NCBI RefSeq assembly: GCF_000341345.1
Contig: NC_020302.1
Coordinates: 2,584,075 to 2,648,074, forward strand
Source of the DNA: Corynebacterium halotolerans YIM 70093 = DSM 44683
GTDB lineage: Bacteria > Actinomycetota > Actinomycetes > Mycobacteriales > Mycobacteriaceae
Length of the DNA: 64,000 nucleotides
Direction of reading: 5' to 3'
Made by a program: the position numbers and the translations under genes. Below are positions 50,358 through 60,681 of this stretch, one piece after another; position 1 is the stretch's first letter, and each line of letters begins with the position of its first letter. The notes below the pieces were generated by a model. That model did not search any database. It was not told the DNA's origin and saw nothing but the letters and a program-made list of their open reading frames with translations.

Positions 50358-52502
50358 CTACTCAGCCACCCCCGCGGCCTTGTTCGCGGTCCAGGCGTAC
50401 TCGAAGGCGGTCTGGCGCCACTTGGAGTAGCGGCCCGACACTCCCCCGTGTCCGGCGGACATCTCGGTCTTGAGCAGGAACTCGCCCCCAGTGGCCGTGG
50501 CGCGCAGCCTGGCGATCCACTTCGCCGGCTCCACGTAGAGCACGCGGGTGTCGTTCAGGCTCGTGACCGCCAGGATATCGGGGTAGTCCTTGGCCTCGAC
50601 GTTCTCGTAGGGCGCGTAGGAGGCCATGTAGTCGTAGACCTCCGGGTCGTGGAACGGATCGCCCCACTCGTCCCACTCGGTGACGGTCAGCGGAAGCTCC
50701 GGCATGAGCATGGAGGTCAGCGGGTCGACGAAGGGGACGACGGCCTGGATGCCGGCGAAGCGGTCGCCGGCCAGATTGGCCACGGCTCCCATGAGCATGC
50801 CGCCGGCGGATCCGCCCTCGGCGACCAGCCTGGACGGCTCGGTCACACCGCGGGCGATGAGGTCATCGGCGACGTCGATGAAGTCGGTGAAGGTGTTCTT
50901 CTTGCTCAGCTGCTTGCCGTTGTCGTACCAGGCCCGGCCCATCTCGCCGCCGCCGCGGACGTGCGCGACGGCGAAGATCATGCCGCGGTCCATCAGGGAA
51001 AGCCGCGCGATGGAAAAGCCGGGGTCGATGCTGGACTCGTAGGAGCCGTAGCCGTAGAGCAGGGTGGGCTGCGGCTTGTCGACGTCGAGGTCGGCACGGT
51101 GGACGACCGAGACCGGGATCCGCTCCCCGTCGGCGGCGGTGGTCCACAGCCGGTAGGCGGTGTAGTCCTCCCGGTGGTAGCCGCCGAGAACCTCCTGCTC
51201 CTTGAGCAGGGTGTACTCGCCGGTGGCCACGCGGTAGTCGTAGAGGCGCGCCGGGGTGGTGAAGGAACCGTAGGAGATGCGGATGACGGGGGCGTCCCAC
51301 TCCGGGTTCCCCAGGGCACCGGCGGTGTAGAGCTCCTCGTCGAAGTCGAGCTCGGTGAACTCGCCGTAGCCGGACTCCGGCAGCACCATGACCGCCAGGC
51401 GGCCGATCGCACCGCGCCGGTAGGCGGCGATGATCTGGTGCTGGTACGTGTCGACGCCCTCGATGCGGACGTCGTCGCGGTGGGTGATGAGCTCGGTGAG
51501 CTCGCGCAGGCCGGGCAGGGCGTCGCCACGCAGAGCCGCGCACTCCCCCACGGCGAAGTTGGGGCCGGTGGCGTTGTGGGTGACCACCCAGCGGTCCTCA
51601 CCGTCGATGACGGCGTGGTCGACCGTGTACTCGACGCCGGGCTCGCGCTCCCAGAGCACCTCGAACTCCCCGGTGGGGTTATCCAGGTCGAGCACCCGGG
51701 TCTCGGAGGTGATCTTGGAGGCGGACTCGATGAACAGGTAACGCTCGCTGCGCGTGGAGCCGATGCCGGTGAAGTAGCGCTCGTCCTCCTCGCGGAAGAC
51801 GCACACGTCCTCGTCGACGGGGGTGCCGATCCGGTGGCGCCACACGGTGTCGGGGCGCCAGGCGTCGTCCACGCGCTGGTAGAACAGGTACTCCTCGCCG
51901 GCCCAGGTGGCGCCGTAGAACACGCCCTCGATGCGGTCGGCGAGCAGCTCGCCGGTCTCAAGGTCCTTGACGTGGAGATCGAAGCGCTCGTCACCCTCCG
52001 TGTCGACGGAATAGGCGAGGTAGCGGCCGGACAGCGTCACGCTGGAGGCACCCAGGGAGAAGAACTCGTGGCCCTCCGCCATGGCGTTGAGGTCGAGGAG
52101 GATCTGCTCGCCCTCGACCGGCCCGTCGTCCGGGATGACGGGCGGGACCCAGGGGTCGTCGGCCTCGGCGACGGGGATACGGCAGGAGTAGCCGTAGTCC
52201 TTGCCCTCCTCGGTGCGCCCGTAATACCAGTGGTCGCCGGAACGCACCGGGATGGACATGTCGGTCTGCTTCACCCGGGACTTGATCTCGGAGTAGATGT
52301 TCTCCGCGAGCTGCTCCAGGTGCTCCGTCCGGGCCTTGGTGTGGTCGTTCTCTGCGTTGAGGTAGTCGAGCGTCTCCTGCGCGGTCTTGTCCCGCAGCCA
52401 CTCGTACTCGTCGACGAAGTCGTGGCCGTGGAAGCTGCGGGTGACAGGATGGCGGGGTGCTGCCGGGGGATTGACCGGGGAATGTGCCGGGGAATTAACC
52501 AT
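50358..52502 (-). CDS. ptrB: oligopeptidase B (S9A prolyl oligopeptidase family)
   Basis: This cytosolic serine peptidase cleaves short peptides after basic residues. The 714-residue protein has the N-terminal beta-propeller and a C-terminal alpha/beta hydrolase with the nucleophile in 'VAEGGSAGGMLMGA', Asp in 'VTSLNDTRV' and His in 'MSAGHGGVSGRYS'. 'FAVAHVRGGGEMGRAWYDNG' is the conserved region before the Ser. The ATG 52502 is preceded by TACCAT (52516-52511) at 8 nt with no RBS, so a leaderless mRNA is likely; the open frame further upstream overlaps purC. Confidence 0.95.
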   Translation of the reverse strand: MVNSPAHSPVNPPAAPRHPVTRSFHGHDFVDEYEWLRDKTAQETLDYLNAENDHTKARTEHLEQLAENIYSEIKSRVKQTDMSIPVRSGDHWYYGRTEEGKDYGYSCRIPVAEADDPWVPPVIPDDGPVEGEQILLDLNAMAEGHEFFSLGASSVTLSGRYLAYSVDTEGDERFDLHVKDLETGELLADRIEGVFYGATWAGEEYLFYQRVDDAWRPDTVWRHRIGTPVDEDVCVFREEDERYFTGIGSTRSERYLFIESASKITSETRVLDLDNPTGEFEVLWEREPGVEYTVDHAVIDGEDRWVVTHNATGPNFAVGECAALRGDALPGLRELTELITHRDDVRIEGVDTYQHQIIAAYRRGAIGRLAVMVLPESGYGEFTELDFDEELYTAGALGNPEWDAPVIRISYGSFTTPARLYDYRVATGEYTLLKEQEVLGGYHREDYTAYRLWTTAADGERIPVSVVHRADLDVDKPQPTLLYGYGSYESSIDPGFSIARLSLMDRGMIFAVAHVRGGGEMGRAWYDNGKQLSKKNTFTDFIDVADDLIARGVTEPSRLVAEGGSAGGMLMGAVANLAGDRFAGIQAVVPFVDPLTSMLMPELPLTVTEWDEWGDPFHDPEVYDYMASYAPYENVEAKDYPDILAVTSLNDTRVLYVEPAKWIARLRATATGGEFLLKTEMSAGHGGVSGRYSKWRQTAFEYAWTANKAAGVAE

Positions 52503-52527
52503 GGCCCCCGATGGTAGCCGTGCCCCG

Positions 52528-53421
52528 TCAGACGCAGCAGCCGACCCAGTCGGAGAACTTCTCCCCGCTGAGTCGCTCGTAGGCCTCGACGTAGCGCTCC
52601 CGGGTGGCCTCGACGACGGAACCCGGCAGGGCCGGCGGCGGGGTCGGACCGTTCTTGTCCCAGCCGGACTTCGGCCCGGTGAGCCAGTTGCGCACGTACT
52701 GCTTGTCGAAGCTGGGCTGGACCTTGCCCTCCCCGTACCCCTCGGCGGGCCAGTAGCGGGAGGAGTCGGGGGTGAGCACCTCGTCGGCGAGCACCAGGGT
52801 GCCGTCGGCGTCGAGACCGAACTCGAACTTCGTGTCGGCCAGGATGATGCCCTTGTCCTCCGCCAGGGCGGCGGCCTCGGAGTAGATGCGCAGGGTGGCC
52901 TCACGCAGCTCGTCGGCGCGCGCCTGCCCCAGCTTGGCAACGACCGCGTCGAAGGAGACGTTCTCGTCGTGGTCGCCGAGCTCGGCCTTGGTGGCCGGGG
53001 TGAAGATCGGCTCGGCCAGTCGGGAGGACTCGGTCAGGCCGGCGGGCAGCTCGATACCGCAGACGGTGCCGTCGGCGCGGTACTCGGCGAGGCCGGAGCC
53101 GGTGAGATAACCGCGGGCCACGCACTCGAAGGGCAGCATCCGCAGCTTCTTGACCACCAGCGCGCGCCCGAGGACCTCCTCGGGGATGCGCGGATCGTCG
53201 ACCGGGCCGGCGAGGTGGTTCGGGAAGTCGATGGCGTTGAAGAAGAACACGCTCATCGCGGTGAGCACGCGCCCCTTGTCGGGGATCTCGGGCTCGAGGA
53301 TGTGGTCGTACGCGGAAATACGGTCGGAGACCACCATGAGCAGGGTCTCGTCGTCGATCTCGTAGATCTCGCGGACCTTGCCGGCGGAGAGGTGGTTGTA
53401 CTCGGACAGCTCAGGACGCAT
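52528..53421 (-). CDS. purC: phosphoribosylaminoimidazole-succinocarboxamide synthase
   Basis: PurC (SAICAR synthetase) joins aspartate to CAIR with ATP. The 297-residue product has '[20 protein letters not shown]', 'RISAYDHI', '[12 protein letters not shown]' and '[20 protein letters not shown]', all typical of the family; length fits. The ATG 53421 lies 8 nt after TAAACT (53435-53430) without an RBS. ptrB starts 25 nt after its stop codon. Confidence 0.97.
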   Translation of the reverse strand: MRPELSEYNHLSAGKVREIYEIDDETLLMVVSDRISAYDHILEPEIPDKGRVLTAMSVFFFNAIDFPNHLAGPVDDPRIPEEVLGRALVVKKLRMLPFECVARGYLTGSGLAEYRADGTVCGIELPAGLTESSRLAEPIFTPATKAELGDHDENVSFDAVVAKLGQARADELREATLRIYSEAAALAEDKGIILADTKFEFGLDADGTLVLADEVLTPDSSRYWPAEGYGEGKVQPSFDKQYVRNWLTGPKSGWDKNGPTPPPALPGSVVEATRERYVEAYERLSGEKFSDWVGCCV

Positions 53422-53564
53422 GGCTCCGCAGTTTAGACCCGCGGGGGGTGGTTGGGTAATCGGGCCGTGGTCCCGTCCGTTGCGGTCCCCCACCGAGACT
53501 GATTCACTGGGAAGGCTTGTAACTGATGAGGTAGCTGGGATTTCTGAGACGAGAGTTGGACGAG

Positions 53565-54440
53565 ATGGTTGGTAGGGCATATCGACGGTGGGGTGCGGCA
53601 GTGGTGGCGGTGGCTCTGGCGGTGACCGCGGCGCCGATGGCGCAGGCCGATCCGGAGCTGCGCTACCGGACCATCGACGGCGAGCGGCACTGCACCATCG
53701 CACCGTCGGCCACCGACCGCGACAAGCTGCGCGACTACCGGACCGCGCTGATCCGGGATTTCCGGGCGGTGGTCCACGACATCCGCTCGGACATCCGGCT
53801 CAAGCGGCAGTTCACGGAGCTGGACGCCCTGATCGACCGGCACGGCCGACTGGACGCCGCCCACTACCCCGCCGACGACTGGGCGAGGGCCACCGCCCTG
53901 CGCGGGGAGATCCACCGGGAGCTCACCCGGCGGGGATTCACCCCGGCCGAGGTGGAGGTCATCATCGCCGTGCCACACTCGCCGGGGGTCGAGCTTCCGC
54001 TGCTCGCGCCGCAGCTGGCGCTGCCCGAGACGATGCTGGACGCCTACGTCTGGAGCGGAAACCTGGACGAGGTGGAGTACCAGCGGAAACGGAACTGGCC
54101 GGACTGGCCGGAGCGGCCCGACCCGTTCGAGTCGAACTACTACGCCCTGACCGGCCCGTTCTCCTTCGCCGACGACACGCTACTCTCCCCCGCCTTCCAG
54201 GGGGCGGCGGCGGGCAAGCAGGACCGGACGGGGGAGGCCGCACGGGAACTGCGCAACGGATACCACCTGCCCACCCTGCAGCAGATCCGCGGGAACTGCG
54301 TGGAGGGGATGCGCACCGGCGCCGACGTGGGCGAGGCGCAACCCCAGCTCACCCCCGAAGGGCAGGGTTCGTCGGGCAGTTCCTCCGACCGGCTCTGGGA
54401 TGTGCTGGAGACGGTGTCCCTGTTTCTCCCCAGCCGCTGA
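53565..54440 (+). CDS. secreted protein of unknown function
   Basis: The 291-residue protein has a clear signal peptide (basic 'RAYRRWG', hydrophobic '[12 protein letters not shown]', cleavage near 'AQADPE', about residue 29). The mature part is rich in Asp, Arg and Glu, with a helical segment '[20 protein letters not shown]' and a motif '[19 protein letters not shown]'. I recognise no domain. It has only one Cys pair (in 'RHCTIAP' and 'RGNCVEGM'), which could form a disulfide outside the cell. It lies between purC and purB on the opposite strand, as I recall for a hypothetical gene in C. glutamicum. ATG 53565 has only GAGAG as RBS. Confidence 0.8.
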   Translation: MVGRAYRRWGAAVVAVALAVTAAPMAQADPELRYRTIDGERHCTIAPSATDRDKLRDYRTALIRDFRAVVHDIRSDIRLKRQFTELDALIDRHGRLDAAHYPADDWARATALRGEIHRELTRRGFTPAEVEVIIAVPHSPGVELPLLAPQLALPETMLDAYVWSGNLDEVEYQRKRNWPDWPERPDPFESNYYALTGPFSFADDTLLSPAFQGAAAGKQDRTGEAARELRNGYHLPTLQQIRGNCVEGMRTGADVGEAQPQLTPEGQGSSGSSSDRLWDVLETVSLFLPSR

Positions 54441-54445
54441 GAAAC

Positions 54446-55876
54446 CTACAGAATCTCCCCCGGCTGGTAGCCCGCGGCCTGCGGATGGTTGTCCACCAGG
54501 GTCTGGACCCGGCCGATGACCCGGGCCACCTGTGACTCTGCGGCGCCGATGAAGGCGTGCTTGTCGGCCAGCGCGGCGTCGAGCGCCTCCTTGTCCAGCG
54601 GCAGGCGATCGTCGGCGGCCAGGCGCTCGATGAGATCCTGGTCCGCGCCGTTCTCGCGCATGTTCAGGGCGACGGCGACAGCGTTCTCCTTGATGACCTC
54701 GTGCGCGGTCTCGCGGCCGACGCCGGCCCGGACGGCGGCCATGAGGATGCGGGTGGTGGCCAGGAACGGCAGGTAGCGCTCGAGCTCGCGGTCGATCATC
54801 GCGGGGAAGGCACCGAACTCGTCGAGGACGGTCAGGAAGGTCTCGAACATGCCGTCGATGGCGAAGAAGGCGTCGGGAAGCGCCACGCGGCGGACCACAG
54901 AGCAGAACACGTCTCCCTCGTTCCACTGCTGGCCCGACAGGTCAGCCAGCATGGTGAGGTAGCCGCGCAGGATGACCTGCAGGCCGCCGACGCGCTCGCA
55001 GGAGCGGGCATTCATCTTGTGCGGCATCGCGGACGAGCCGACCTGGCCCTCCTTGAAACCCTCGGTGACGGTCTCATTGCCGGCCATCAGGCGGATGGTC
55101 GTAGCCAGGGACGACGGGCCCGAACCGAGCTGGACGAGCGCGGAGACGGCGTCGAAGTCCAGGGAACGGGGGTAGACCTGCCCGACGGAATCGAAGATGC
55201 GGGAGATGCCGAGGTGGTCGGCGATGCTGGTCTCGAGGGCGGCGAGCTTGTCCTCGTCGCCGCCCATGAGGTCGAGCATGTCCTGGGCGGTGCCCATCGG
55301 ACCCTTGATGCCGCGCAGCGAGTAGCGGCCCAGCAGCTGTTCGACGCGCTCGATGGCCACGAGCATCTCGTCGGCGGCCGAGGCGAAGCGCTTGCCCAGG
55401 GTCGTGGCCTGGGCGGCGACGTTGTGGGAGCGGCCGGCCATGACCAGGGTCTGGTACTGCGCGGCGCGCCCGCCGACGCGGGCGACGACGGCGACGGCCT
55501 TGTCTCGGATGAGCTCCAGGGAGCGGTAGACCTGCAGCTGCTCGACGTTCTCGGTGAGGTCGCGGGAGGTCATGCCCTTGTGGATGTGCTCGTGCCCGGC
55601 CAGGGCGTTGAACTCCTCGATGCGGGCCTTGACGTCGTGGCGGGTGACCTTCTCACGCTCGGCGATGGAGGCCAGGTCGACGCGGTCGATGACGGACTCG
55701 TAGGCGGCGATCGCCTCGTTCGGGATGTCGACGCCGAGGCTCTTCTGGGCCTTCATCACGGCGATCCAGAGCTGGCGCTCCAGGATGATCTTGTGCTCCG
55801 GGCTCCACAGCTCGGTCAGCGCCGCGGACGCGTAGCGCGAGGACAGGACATTTGCGATCTTCTTTTTCTCAGCCAC
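54446..55876 (-). CDS. purB: adenylosuccinate lyase
   Basis: PurB releases fumarate from SAICAR and from adenylosuccinate, acting in both IMP and AMP synthesis. The 476-residue protein has 'HKGMTSRDLTENVEQLQ', 'GRSHNVAAQATTLGKRF' and the fumarase/aspartase signature 'GSSAMPHKMNARSCE'. The start is GTG 55876 (MAEKKKIANV); AATAAT lies 7 nt upstream and no RBS is present. It ends 5 nt from the stop of the convergent secreted-protein gene. Confidence 0.97.
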   Translation of the reverse strand: MAEKKKIANVLSSRYASAALTELWSPEHKIILERQLWIAVMKAQKSLGVDIPNEAIAAYESVIDRVDLASIAEREKVTRHDVKARIEEFNALAGHEHIHKGMTSRDLTENVEQLQVYRSLELIRDKAVAVVARVGGRAAQYQTLVMAGRSHNVAAQATTLGKRFASAADEMLVAIERVEQLLGRYSLRGIKGPMGTAQDMLDLMGGDEDKLAALETSIADHLGISRIFDSVGQVYPRSLDFDAVSALVQLGSGPSSLATTIRLMAGNETVTEGFKEGQVGSSAMPHKMNARSCERVGGLQVILRGYLTMLADLSGQQWNEGDVFCSVVRRVALPDAFFAIDGMFETFLTVLDEFGAFPAMIDRELERYLPFLATTRILMAAVRAGVGRETAHEVIKENAVAVALNMRENGADQDLIERLAADDRLPLDKEALDAALADKHAFIGAAESQVARVIGRVQTLVDNHPQAAGYQPGEIL

Positions 55877-55992
55877 GGGGCTGATTATTCCACGGCCAGG
55901 GCCCGGGACAGAATGCACGGCGGGGGTGATGACCCCGTTCAGGGCGCAGGTGAGGGGCGCGGTGAGAATGCCTGACGCCACCCGCGTGACCC

Positions 55993-56025
55993 CTGGGCAC
56001 AAGAGGCACAGGGGCACAGGGGCAC
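55993..56025. repeat. short tandem repeat (8 bp, about four units)
   Basis: CTGGGCAC, AGAGGCAC, AGGGGCAC and AGGGGCAC follow one another just downstream of the DUF222/HNH gene stop (that gene ends at 56030). It is noncoding and may be slippage-prone. Confidence 0.7.
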
Positions 56026-56029
56026 AGGC

Positions 56030-57601
56030 TCAGGCGGATCGGTCGAACAGGGTGGGTTCATCCGGCGGCGGATCCGATGACGGACCGGATGGCCGAGCGG
56101 ACGGATCACCGGGCGACTCTCCGGGACGATTCCCCGGTGGCTCCCCGGGCCTTCCCCGCCGCCGGAGTTTGTCCGCCGCCGAACGTTGCTGCGCCACGGT
56201 GTCGTTGACCTCGACGTCGGCGGCACCGGCCCAGCGGTGACCGACCCGGCCGGTGACGGGATCGCGTTCAGCGTGCCCCATCCCGCCGCTGCCGTCCCGG
56301 GCGTCGTTGTTGTTGCCGTGGTGTTTCCGGCATCTGAGGGTCAGGTTCTCGACGTCGGTCCGCCCGCCCTGCACCCAGGGGACCAGGTGGTGGGCATCGC
56401 AGTCGGTCTCCGGGCGGTCGCAGCCGGGATCGGTGCACACCAGCTCGGCCGCCAGCAGCGCGATCCGCTGTTCCAGCGTGGCGGTGCGCCGGGCGCGGCC
56501 CATCGCCAGCGGAACGACCGCATCCTTGTCGAACAGGCACAGGTAGTCTGTCCCGGCCGCGCCCAGCCGCAGCAGTTCCAGGGGATTCAGCAGGTCGCCG
56601 GTATTGGTCGGGAAGCGGCTGTCCAGGCTCAGGGAGTCGAGGTCGTCGATCGTCGTGGAGACCACGATCGAGCCGATTCCCCCGGGTCTGGCGCCCTCTC
56701 CGGAGAGGTATCCGGTGAGGATGTGGTCGAGCTGGTCAGCCCGGCGCTGATCGAGGGTTCGCTTGTCCTCCTCCGGCGGCACGGAGGCCAGGTGCTCGGG
56801 TTTCCTGGCCGGATCGAGCGCGACCTTGAGTTTCGCGGCCGAGTCGGCGGGCAGGTATCCCGAGAAGGCCACCCCGCCATCGGCGTCGGGGCGGGAGAAC
56901 CGGATCCTGCGCTTGCGCAGTGCCGCGAAGAGATCCCGGGCCCCGTCCGGTCTGCGCCCGGCGGCGTTGGCGTGGCGCACGCGCTCACGCACCCAGGCCC
57001 GCAGGTCCTCGGGGCTGCGCCGCCTGGATTCCTCGAGTGCCTGCTCGTAGATGACGTGGCGTCCGGGCACGGCGTGCAGGGACAGCTGCTCGAGCTCGCG
57101 CTCGATGAGTTTGAGCCGCTCCGCGGCGGCCTTCTCCTTCCGGAGTTTCTCCCGCATGCGCTCCTGGGCCTCGCGCTCCCGGCGGGCCCTCTCCTGAGCC
57201 TCCCGCTCGGCCCGCTCCCGGGCCACCCGCTCCCCCTCCGACTCCGATCCCTCAACGGGTTCCGGCTTCGGCGGCTCCGGCGGGGTGAACAGGGAGCGGG
57301 CCTGGCTGACGCGGCTCCACGCCTCGGCGGTGGACAAGCCCAGCCTTTTCGTCAGGTAGTCGACCACCTTGGTGGAGCCGACCCGTCGGCCCGCGTCCGC
57401 CTCCTGGGCGATGAACGCGAAGGCGGCGTCCAGATAGGACTTGCCGGCCACGACCTGCTCGAGACGCTCGAAGTGCTCGCGGATCTCGTCAAAGGCGACG
57501 GCCGAGGGATCGACCAGGTGCCCGGCCAGCCCCGCCAGACCGGCCTCGATCTGGTCGACGCACCGCGCGATGTCCTCAGCCGCCCCCATGATCACGTTCA
57601 C
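56030..57601 (-). CDS. DUF222/HNH endonuclease-type protein (13E12 family)
   Basis: The 523-residue protein belongs to the abundant actinobacterial DUF222 plus HNH group. It has an N-terminal helical DUF222 region, a highly charged coiled coil (about residues 118-175, Arg/Glu/Ala repeats), the rest of DUF222 ('PEDLRAWVRERVRHANAAG') and the HNH nuclease motif with zinc-type cysteines: 'CDRPETDCDAHHLVPW', 'GGRTDVENLTLRCRKHH'. The C-terminal tail is low complexity (Pro, Gly, Ser). GTG 57601 is preceded by GGGGGCGGG; ATG 57589 is also possible. Such genes occur in many copies per genome and behave like mobile sequences in mycobacteria; the function is unknown. Confidence 0.88.
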   Translation of the reverse strand: MNVIMGAAEDIARCVDQIEAGLAGLAGHLVDPSAVAFDEIREHFERLEQVVAGKSYLDAAFAFIAQEADAGRRVGSTKVVDYLTKRLGLSTAEAWSRVSQARSLFTPPEPPKPEPVEGSESEGERVARERAEREAQERARREREAQERMREKLRKEKAAAERLKLIERELEQLSLHAVPGRHVIYEQALEESRRRSPEDLRAWVRERVRHANAAGRRPDGARDLFAALRKRRIRFSRPDADGGVAFSGYLPADSAAKLKVALDPARKPEHLASVPPEEDKRTLDQRRADQLDHILTGYLSGEGARPGGIGSIVVSTTIDDLDSLSLDSRFPTNTGDLLNPLELLRLGAAGTDYLCLFDKDAVVPLAMGRARRTATLEQRIALLAAELVCTDPGCDRPETDCDAHHLVPWVQGGRTDVENLTLRCRKHHGNNNDARDGSGGMGHAERDPVTGRVGHRWAGAADVEVNDTVAQQRSAADKLRRRGRPGEPPGNRPGESPGDPSARPSGPSSDPPPDEPTLFDRSA

Positions 57602-57687
57602 CCCGCCCCCGAAGTTGTTCGCTTACATGTTCGACACTAGCCCACTCCCACTTCGGCGTCAACAGTTTTCCCGAACAGGTTTTCCAG

Positions 57688-58863
57688 CTACCGCCCCAGG
57701 TACTCACCCAGCCGGCGGCAGGCCTCGCGGGCGTCGCTAGGCGACACGCACAGCGACAGTCGCACCCAGCCGTTGCCGTGGACGGGGTCGAAGTCGATAC
57801 CCGGCGCGAACGCCACTCCGATCTCCTCCACCAGTTTCCCGCACCACGCCTCGGAGTCGTCGGTCACCGAACTCACGTCGAGCCACAGGTACAGCCCGCC
57901 GTCGGGCTCGGCGAAGTGCCCCAGGCCGATCTTGGGCAGCTCCTCGAGCAGCACATCGCGCACCCGCCGGTAGTCGGCGACATAGCCGTCGAGTTCGGCC
58001 TTCGCCGCCTCGCTGAACGCTGCCCGCCCGGCCACCTGGGAGATCGCCGGCGGGCTCAGCGCGAGGGAGGCCTGCAGGTTCTCGATGGGGGTGACCAGCT
58101 CATCGGGCACGATCAGCCAGCCGACACGCCAGCCGGTCATGGAGAAGTACTTCGACAGCGTGCCCACCGTGACCGCACGATCACTGAACTGCCGCGCCGT
58201 CGCCAACTCCCGGCCGAAGCTCATGCCGTGGTAGTCCTCGTCGGAGATCAGCACCGCGCCGTTCGCGTCACACCACCGCGCAATCCGCTCCAGTTCCGAA
58301 GGGTCGATGATCGTGCCCGTCGGATTGCCCGGCGAGGTGATGATCACCGCGCGCGGCTTATCCGCTGCAGGCAGCGCCTCCAGCATCGCGGCGGTCGGCT
58401 GGAAGCGGGTCGAGTCATCGCAGACCAGATCCACGATGCGGGCGCCGAAGGCCTCGAGGATATTGCGGTAGGCCGGGTAGCCGGGGCAGGACAGGGCGAC
58501 GGTGTCGCCGTGGTCGAGCACGGCCAGGAAGGCGGCGACGAAGCCGCCGGAGGAGCCGGTGGTGATGATGACGTTGTCCGCGGGCGTCGTCACGCCGTAG
58601 GTCGAAGAGTGCCACCCGGCCACGATCTCGCGTAGCTCGCGGTCACCGACGACCTCCGTGTAGCCCAGGGGCGAGGCCCGCAGCTCCCGCTCGGCGAGGT
58701 CGAGCACCGCCGACGGTGCGCCGGTGGCGGGCTGGCCGGCACACAGCATGATGGTGTCCCTGCCCGCACGCCTCCGGCGCTGCACCCGGTCGAGCATCTG
58801 CATGACCCGGAAAGGCTGGACCTGGCTGCGCTGGCTGGCCATCTGCCTGGCGAACGTGCTCAT
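57688..58863 (-). CDS. aspT: aspartate/aminotransferase class I/II (AspT-like)
   Basis: This PLP fold type I enzyme transfers an amino group from an amino acid, most likely aspartate, to 2-oxoglutarate. The 391-residue product has '[20 protein letters not shown]', '[15 protein letters not shown]', 'ISDEDYHGM', the Schiff-base lysine in '[16 protein letters not shown]' and the carboxylate-binding Arg near '[11 protein letters not shown]'. TAGACT (58876-58871) ends 7 nt before ATG 58863, so it probably has a leaderless promoter inside the 19-nt gap after purD. Aspartate made here is the donor for PurC. Specificity is inferred from gene order. Confidence 0.88.
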   Translation of the reverse strand: MSTFARQMASQRSQVQPFRVMQMLDRVQRRRRAGRDTIMLCAGQPATGAPSAVLDLAERELRASPLGYTEVVGDRELREIVAGWHSSTYGVTTPADNVIITTGSSGGFVAAFLAVLDHGDTVALSCPGYPAYRNILEAFGARIVDLVCDDSTRFQPTAAMLEALPAADKPRAVIITSPGNPTGTIIDPSELERIARWCDANGAVLISDEDYHGMSFGRELATARQFSDRAVTVGTLSKYFSMTGWRVGWLIVPDELVTPIENLQASLALSPPAISQVAGRAAFSEAAKAELDGYVADYRRVRDVLLEELPKIGLGHFAEPDGGLYLWLDVSSVTDDSEAWCGKLVEEIGVAFAPGIDFDPVHGNGWVRLSLCVSPSDAREACRRLGEYLGR

Positions 58864-58870
58864 ACCCGCC

Positions 58871-58876
58871 AGTCTA
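58871..58876 (-). promoter_or_regulatory. -10 element of aspT in purD-aspT gap
   Basis: Minus-strand TAGACT, then GGCGGGT, then ATG. The same GGCGGGT-ATG sequence follows the gpx -10 (TAGCCT). The whole element fits in the 19-nt intergenic gap. Confidence 0.5.
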
Positions 58877-58882
58877 GGCCAC

Positions 58883-60163
58883 TTACCGGAGGCTGATGCG
58901 CCCCTCGACGGCCGCCAGGGCGATGTCGTGGCGGTAGAAGGCGCCGGCCAGCTCGATCCCGTCCAGGATCGAGTAGGCGGTGTCGCGCGCCTCCTCCAGT
59001 GTGGCCCCCTTGCCGAGGATGTTGAGCACGCGTCCCCCGGCGGACTCCGTGTCCCCCGTCGGGCCCAGCGCCGTGCCGGCGTGCAGGACCTTCCCGGCGT
59101 CACCGAGCGCGGAACCGGTGATCGCCACACCCTTGCGCGGCGACGCCGGGTAGCCTTCCGCGGCGAGCACGACGGTCAGCGCGTAGCCGTCCTCCCACTC
59201 CAACTCCGGCTGCGAGGCCAGCTCCCCGCGGGCCACGGCGTCCAGCAGCCCGGCCAGCGGGGTCTTGAGCAGCGAGAGAACCGGCTGGGTCTCCGGGTCG
59301 CCGAAGCGGGCGTTGAACTCGACGACGGCCGGGCCCTCCGCCCCCCACGCCAGGCCGGCGTAGAGCAGCCCGGAGTACGGGGTGCCGCGGCGGACCATCT
59401 CCTTCGCGACGGGCACGCACACCTCGTCGACGATGCGCTGCACGCCCTCGGCCGGCAGCCAGGGCAGCGGCGTGTAGGCGCCCATGCCGCCGGTGTTGGG
59501 GCCTTCGTCGTTGTCGTAGGCGCGCTTGTGGTCCTGGGCGGGCAGCAGCGGGACGACGGTCTCGCCGTCGACCAGGCAGAACAGGGAGATCTCCGGACCG
59601 TCGAGGAAGGACTCCAGCAGCACCGGGTTACCCAGGGCGTGCACGGCGTCGACGTGCTCGCGGGCGGCCGCGCGATCGGACGTGACGACGACCCCCTTGC
59701 CCCCGGCGAGGCCGTCGTCCTTGACCACCCAGGTGGGGCCGAAGCGGTCGAGCGCCGCCTCCACCCCGGCGTCGCCCGTGCCGGGCTGCAGCTGCTCGGC
59801 GCGCGCGGTCCGCACGCCCGCGGCGGCCATGACCTCCTTCGCGAACTGCTTGGAGCCCTCGATCTGGGCGGCGTCGCGGTTGGGGCCGAACACCCGGATA
59901 CCGGCCGCGCGCAGGGCGTCGGCCACGCCGGCGACGAGCGGGATCTCGGGGCCGATGACGACCAGCCCGGCGTCGATACGCTGGGCCAGTGCGGTCATGG
60001 CGGCCGGGTCGTCCACCGCGCCGGCGTCGGCGTGGATGGTGGCGAGGCCGGCCATGCCGGCGTTGCCGGGGGTCACGTGCAGGTCGGTGGTGGCGGGGTC
60101 GGCGGCCAGGCCCTTGAGCAGGGCGTGCTCGCGGCCGCCCGATCCGATCACGAGAATGCGCAT
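58883..60163 (-). CDS. purD: phosphoribosylamine-glycine ligase
   Basis: PurD (GAR synthetase) joins glycine to phosphoribosylamine. The 426-residue ATP-grasp protein starts '[19 protein letters not shown]' and has '[18 protein letters not shown]', the family signature '[12 protein letters not shown]' and the C-terminal domain '[17 protein letters not shown]'. TAGGAT (60176-60171) ends 7 nt before the ATG and there is no RBS. It is divergent from the HIT gene and followed by aspT. Confidence 0.97.
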   Translation of the reverse strand: MRILVIGSGGREHALLKGLAADPATTDLHVTPGNAGMAGLATIHADAGAVDDPAAMTALAQRIDAGLVVIGPEIPLVAGVADALRAAGIRVFGPNRDAAQIEGSKQFAKEVMAAAGVRTARAEQLQPGTGDAGVEAALDRFGPTWVVKDDGLAGGKGVVVTSDRAAAREHVDAVHALGNPVLLESFLDGPEISLFCLVDGETVVPLLPAQDHKRAYDNDEGPNTGGMGAYTPLPWLPAEGVQRIVDEVCVPVAKEMVRRGTPYSGLLYAGLAWGAEGPAVVEFNARFGDPETQPVLSLLKTPLAGLLDAVARGELASQPELEWEDGYALTVVLAAEGYPASPRKGVAITGSALGDAGKVLHAGTALGPTGDTESAGGRVLNILGKGATLEEARDTAYSILDGIELAGAFYRHDIALAAVEGRISLR

Positions 60164-60241
60164 GCGGTCAATCCTAGTTGGGGGGTGGACCGCCGGGAAC
60201 TTCCGCCGCCGGGAGCGGCACCCGCAGGTACCCTGGCTGGC

Positions 60242-60667
60242 ATGAGTAGCGTGTTCACCAAGATCATCAACGGCGAACTGCCGGGACGTTTCGTCTACCG
60301 CGATGATGCGGTCGTCGTCTTCCTGACCATCGAGCCCCTCCGCTACGGCCACGTGCTGGTCGTTCCCGTCGAGGAGGTCGACAAGTGGACCGACCTCGAT
60401 CCGCGTATCTGGGGCCGGGTCAACGAGGTCGCCCAGAACGTCGGCCGCGCCGTCATCGAGGCCTTCGGATCCTCCCGCGCGGGCTACATCATCGCCGGCT
60501 TCGACGTCCCCCACGCCCACATCCACGTCTTCCCCACGGACCGGATGAGCGAGTACGACTTCGCGAATCAGATGGCCGCCGACGCCACGGACCCGGCGAA
60601 GATGGACGAGGCCGCCGAGAAGATCCGTGCCGCCCTCGGCACCGACGAGAACGGTCGTCCCCACTGA
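60242..60667 (+). CDS. HIT-family nucleotide-binding protein
   Basis: HIT proteins hydrolyse or bind purine nucleotides such as adenosine phosphoramidate. The 141-residue product has '[19 protein letters not shown]' and the histidine triad 'HAHIHVFP' (about residues 98-105). The end is variable and charged. TACCCT (60229-60234) ends 7 nt before the ATG, so it appears leaderless. The next gene begins close to its stop codon and is likely cotranscribed. Confidence 0.92.
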   Translation: MSSVFTKIINGELPGRFVYRDDAVVVFLTIEPLRYGHVLVVPVEEVDKWTDLDPRIWGRVNEVAQNVGRAVIEAFGSSRAGYIIAGFDVPHAHIHVFPTDRMSEYDFANQMAADATDPAKMDEAAEKIRAALGTDENGRPH

Positions 60668-60681
60668 GTCTGCTGCTGTGG

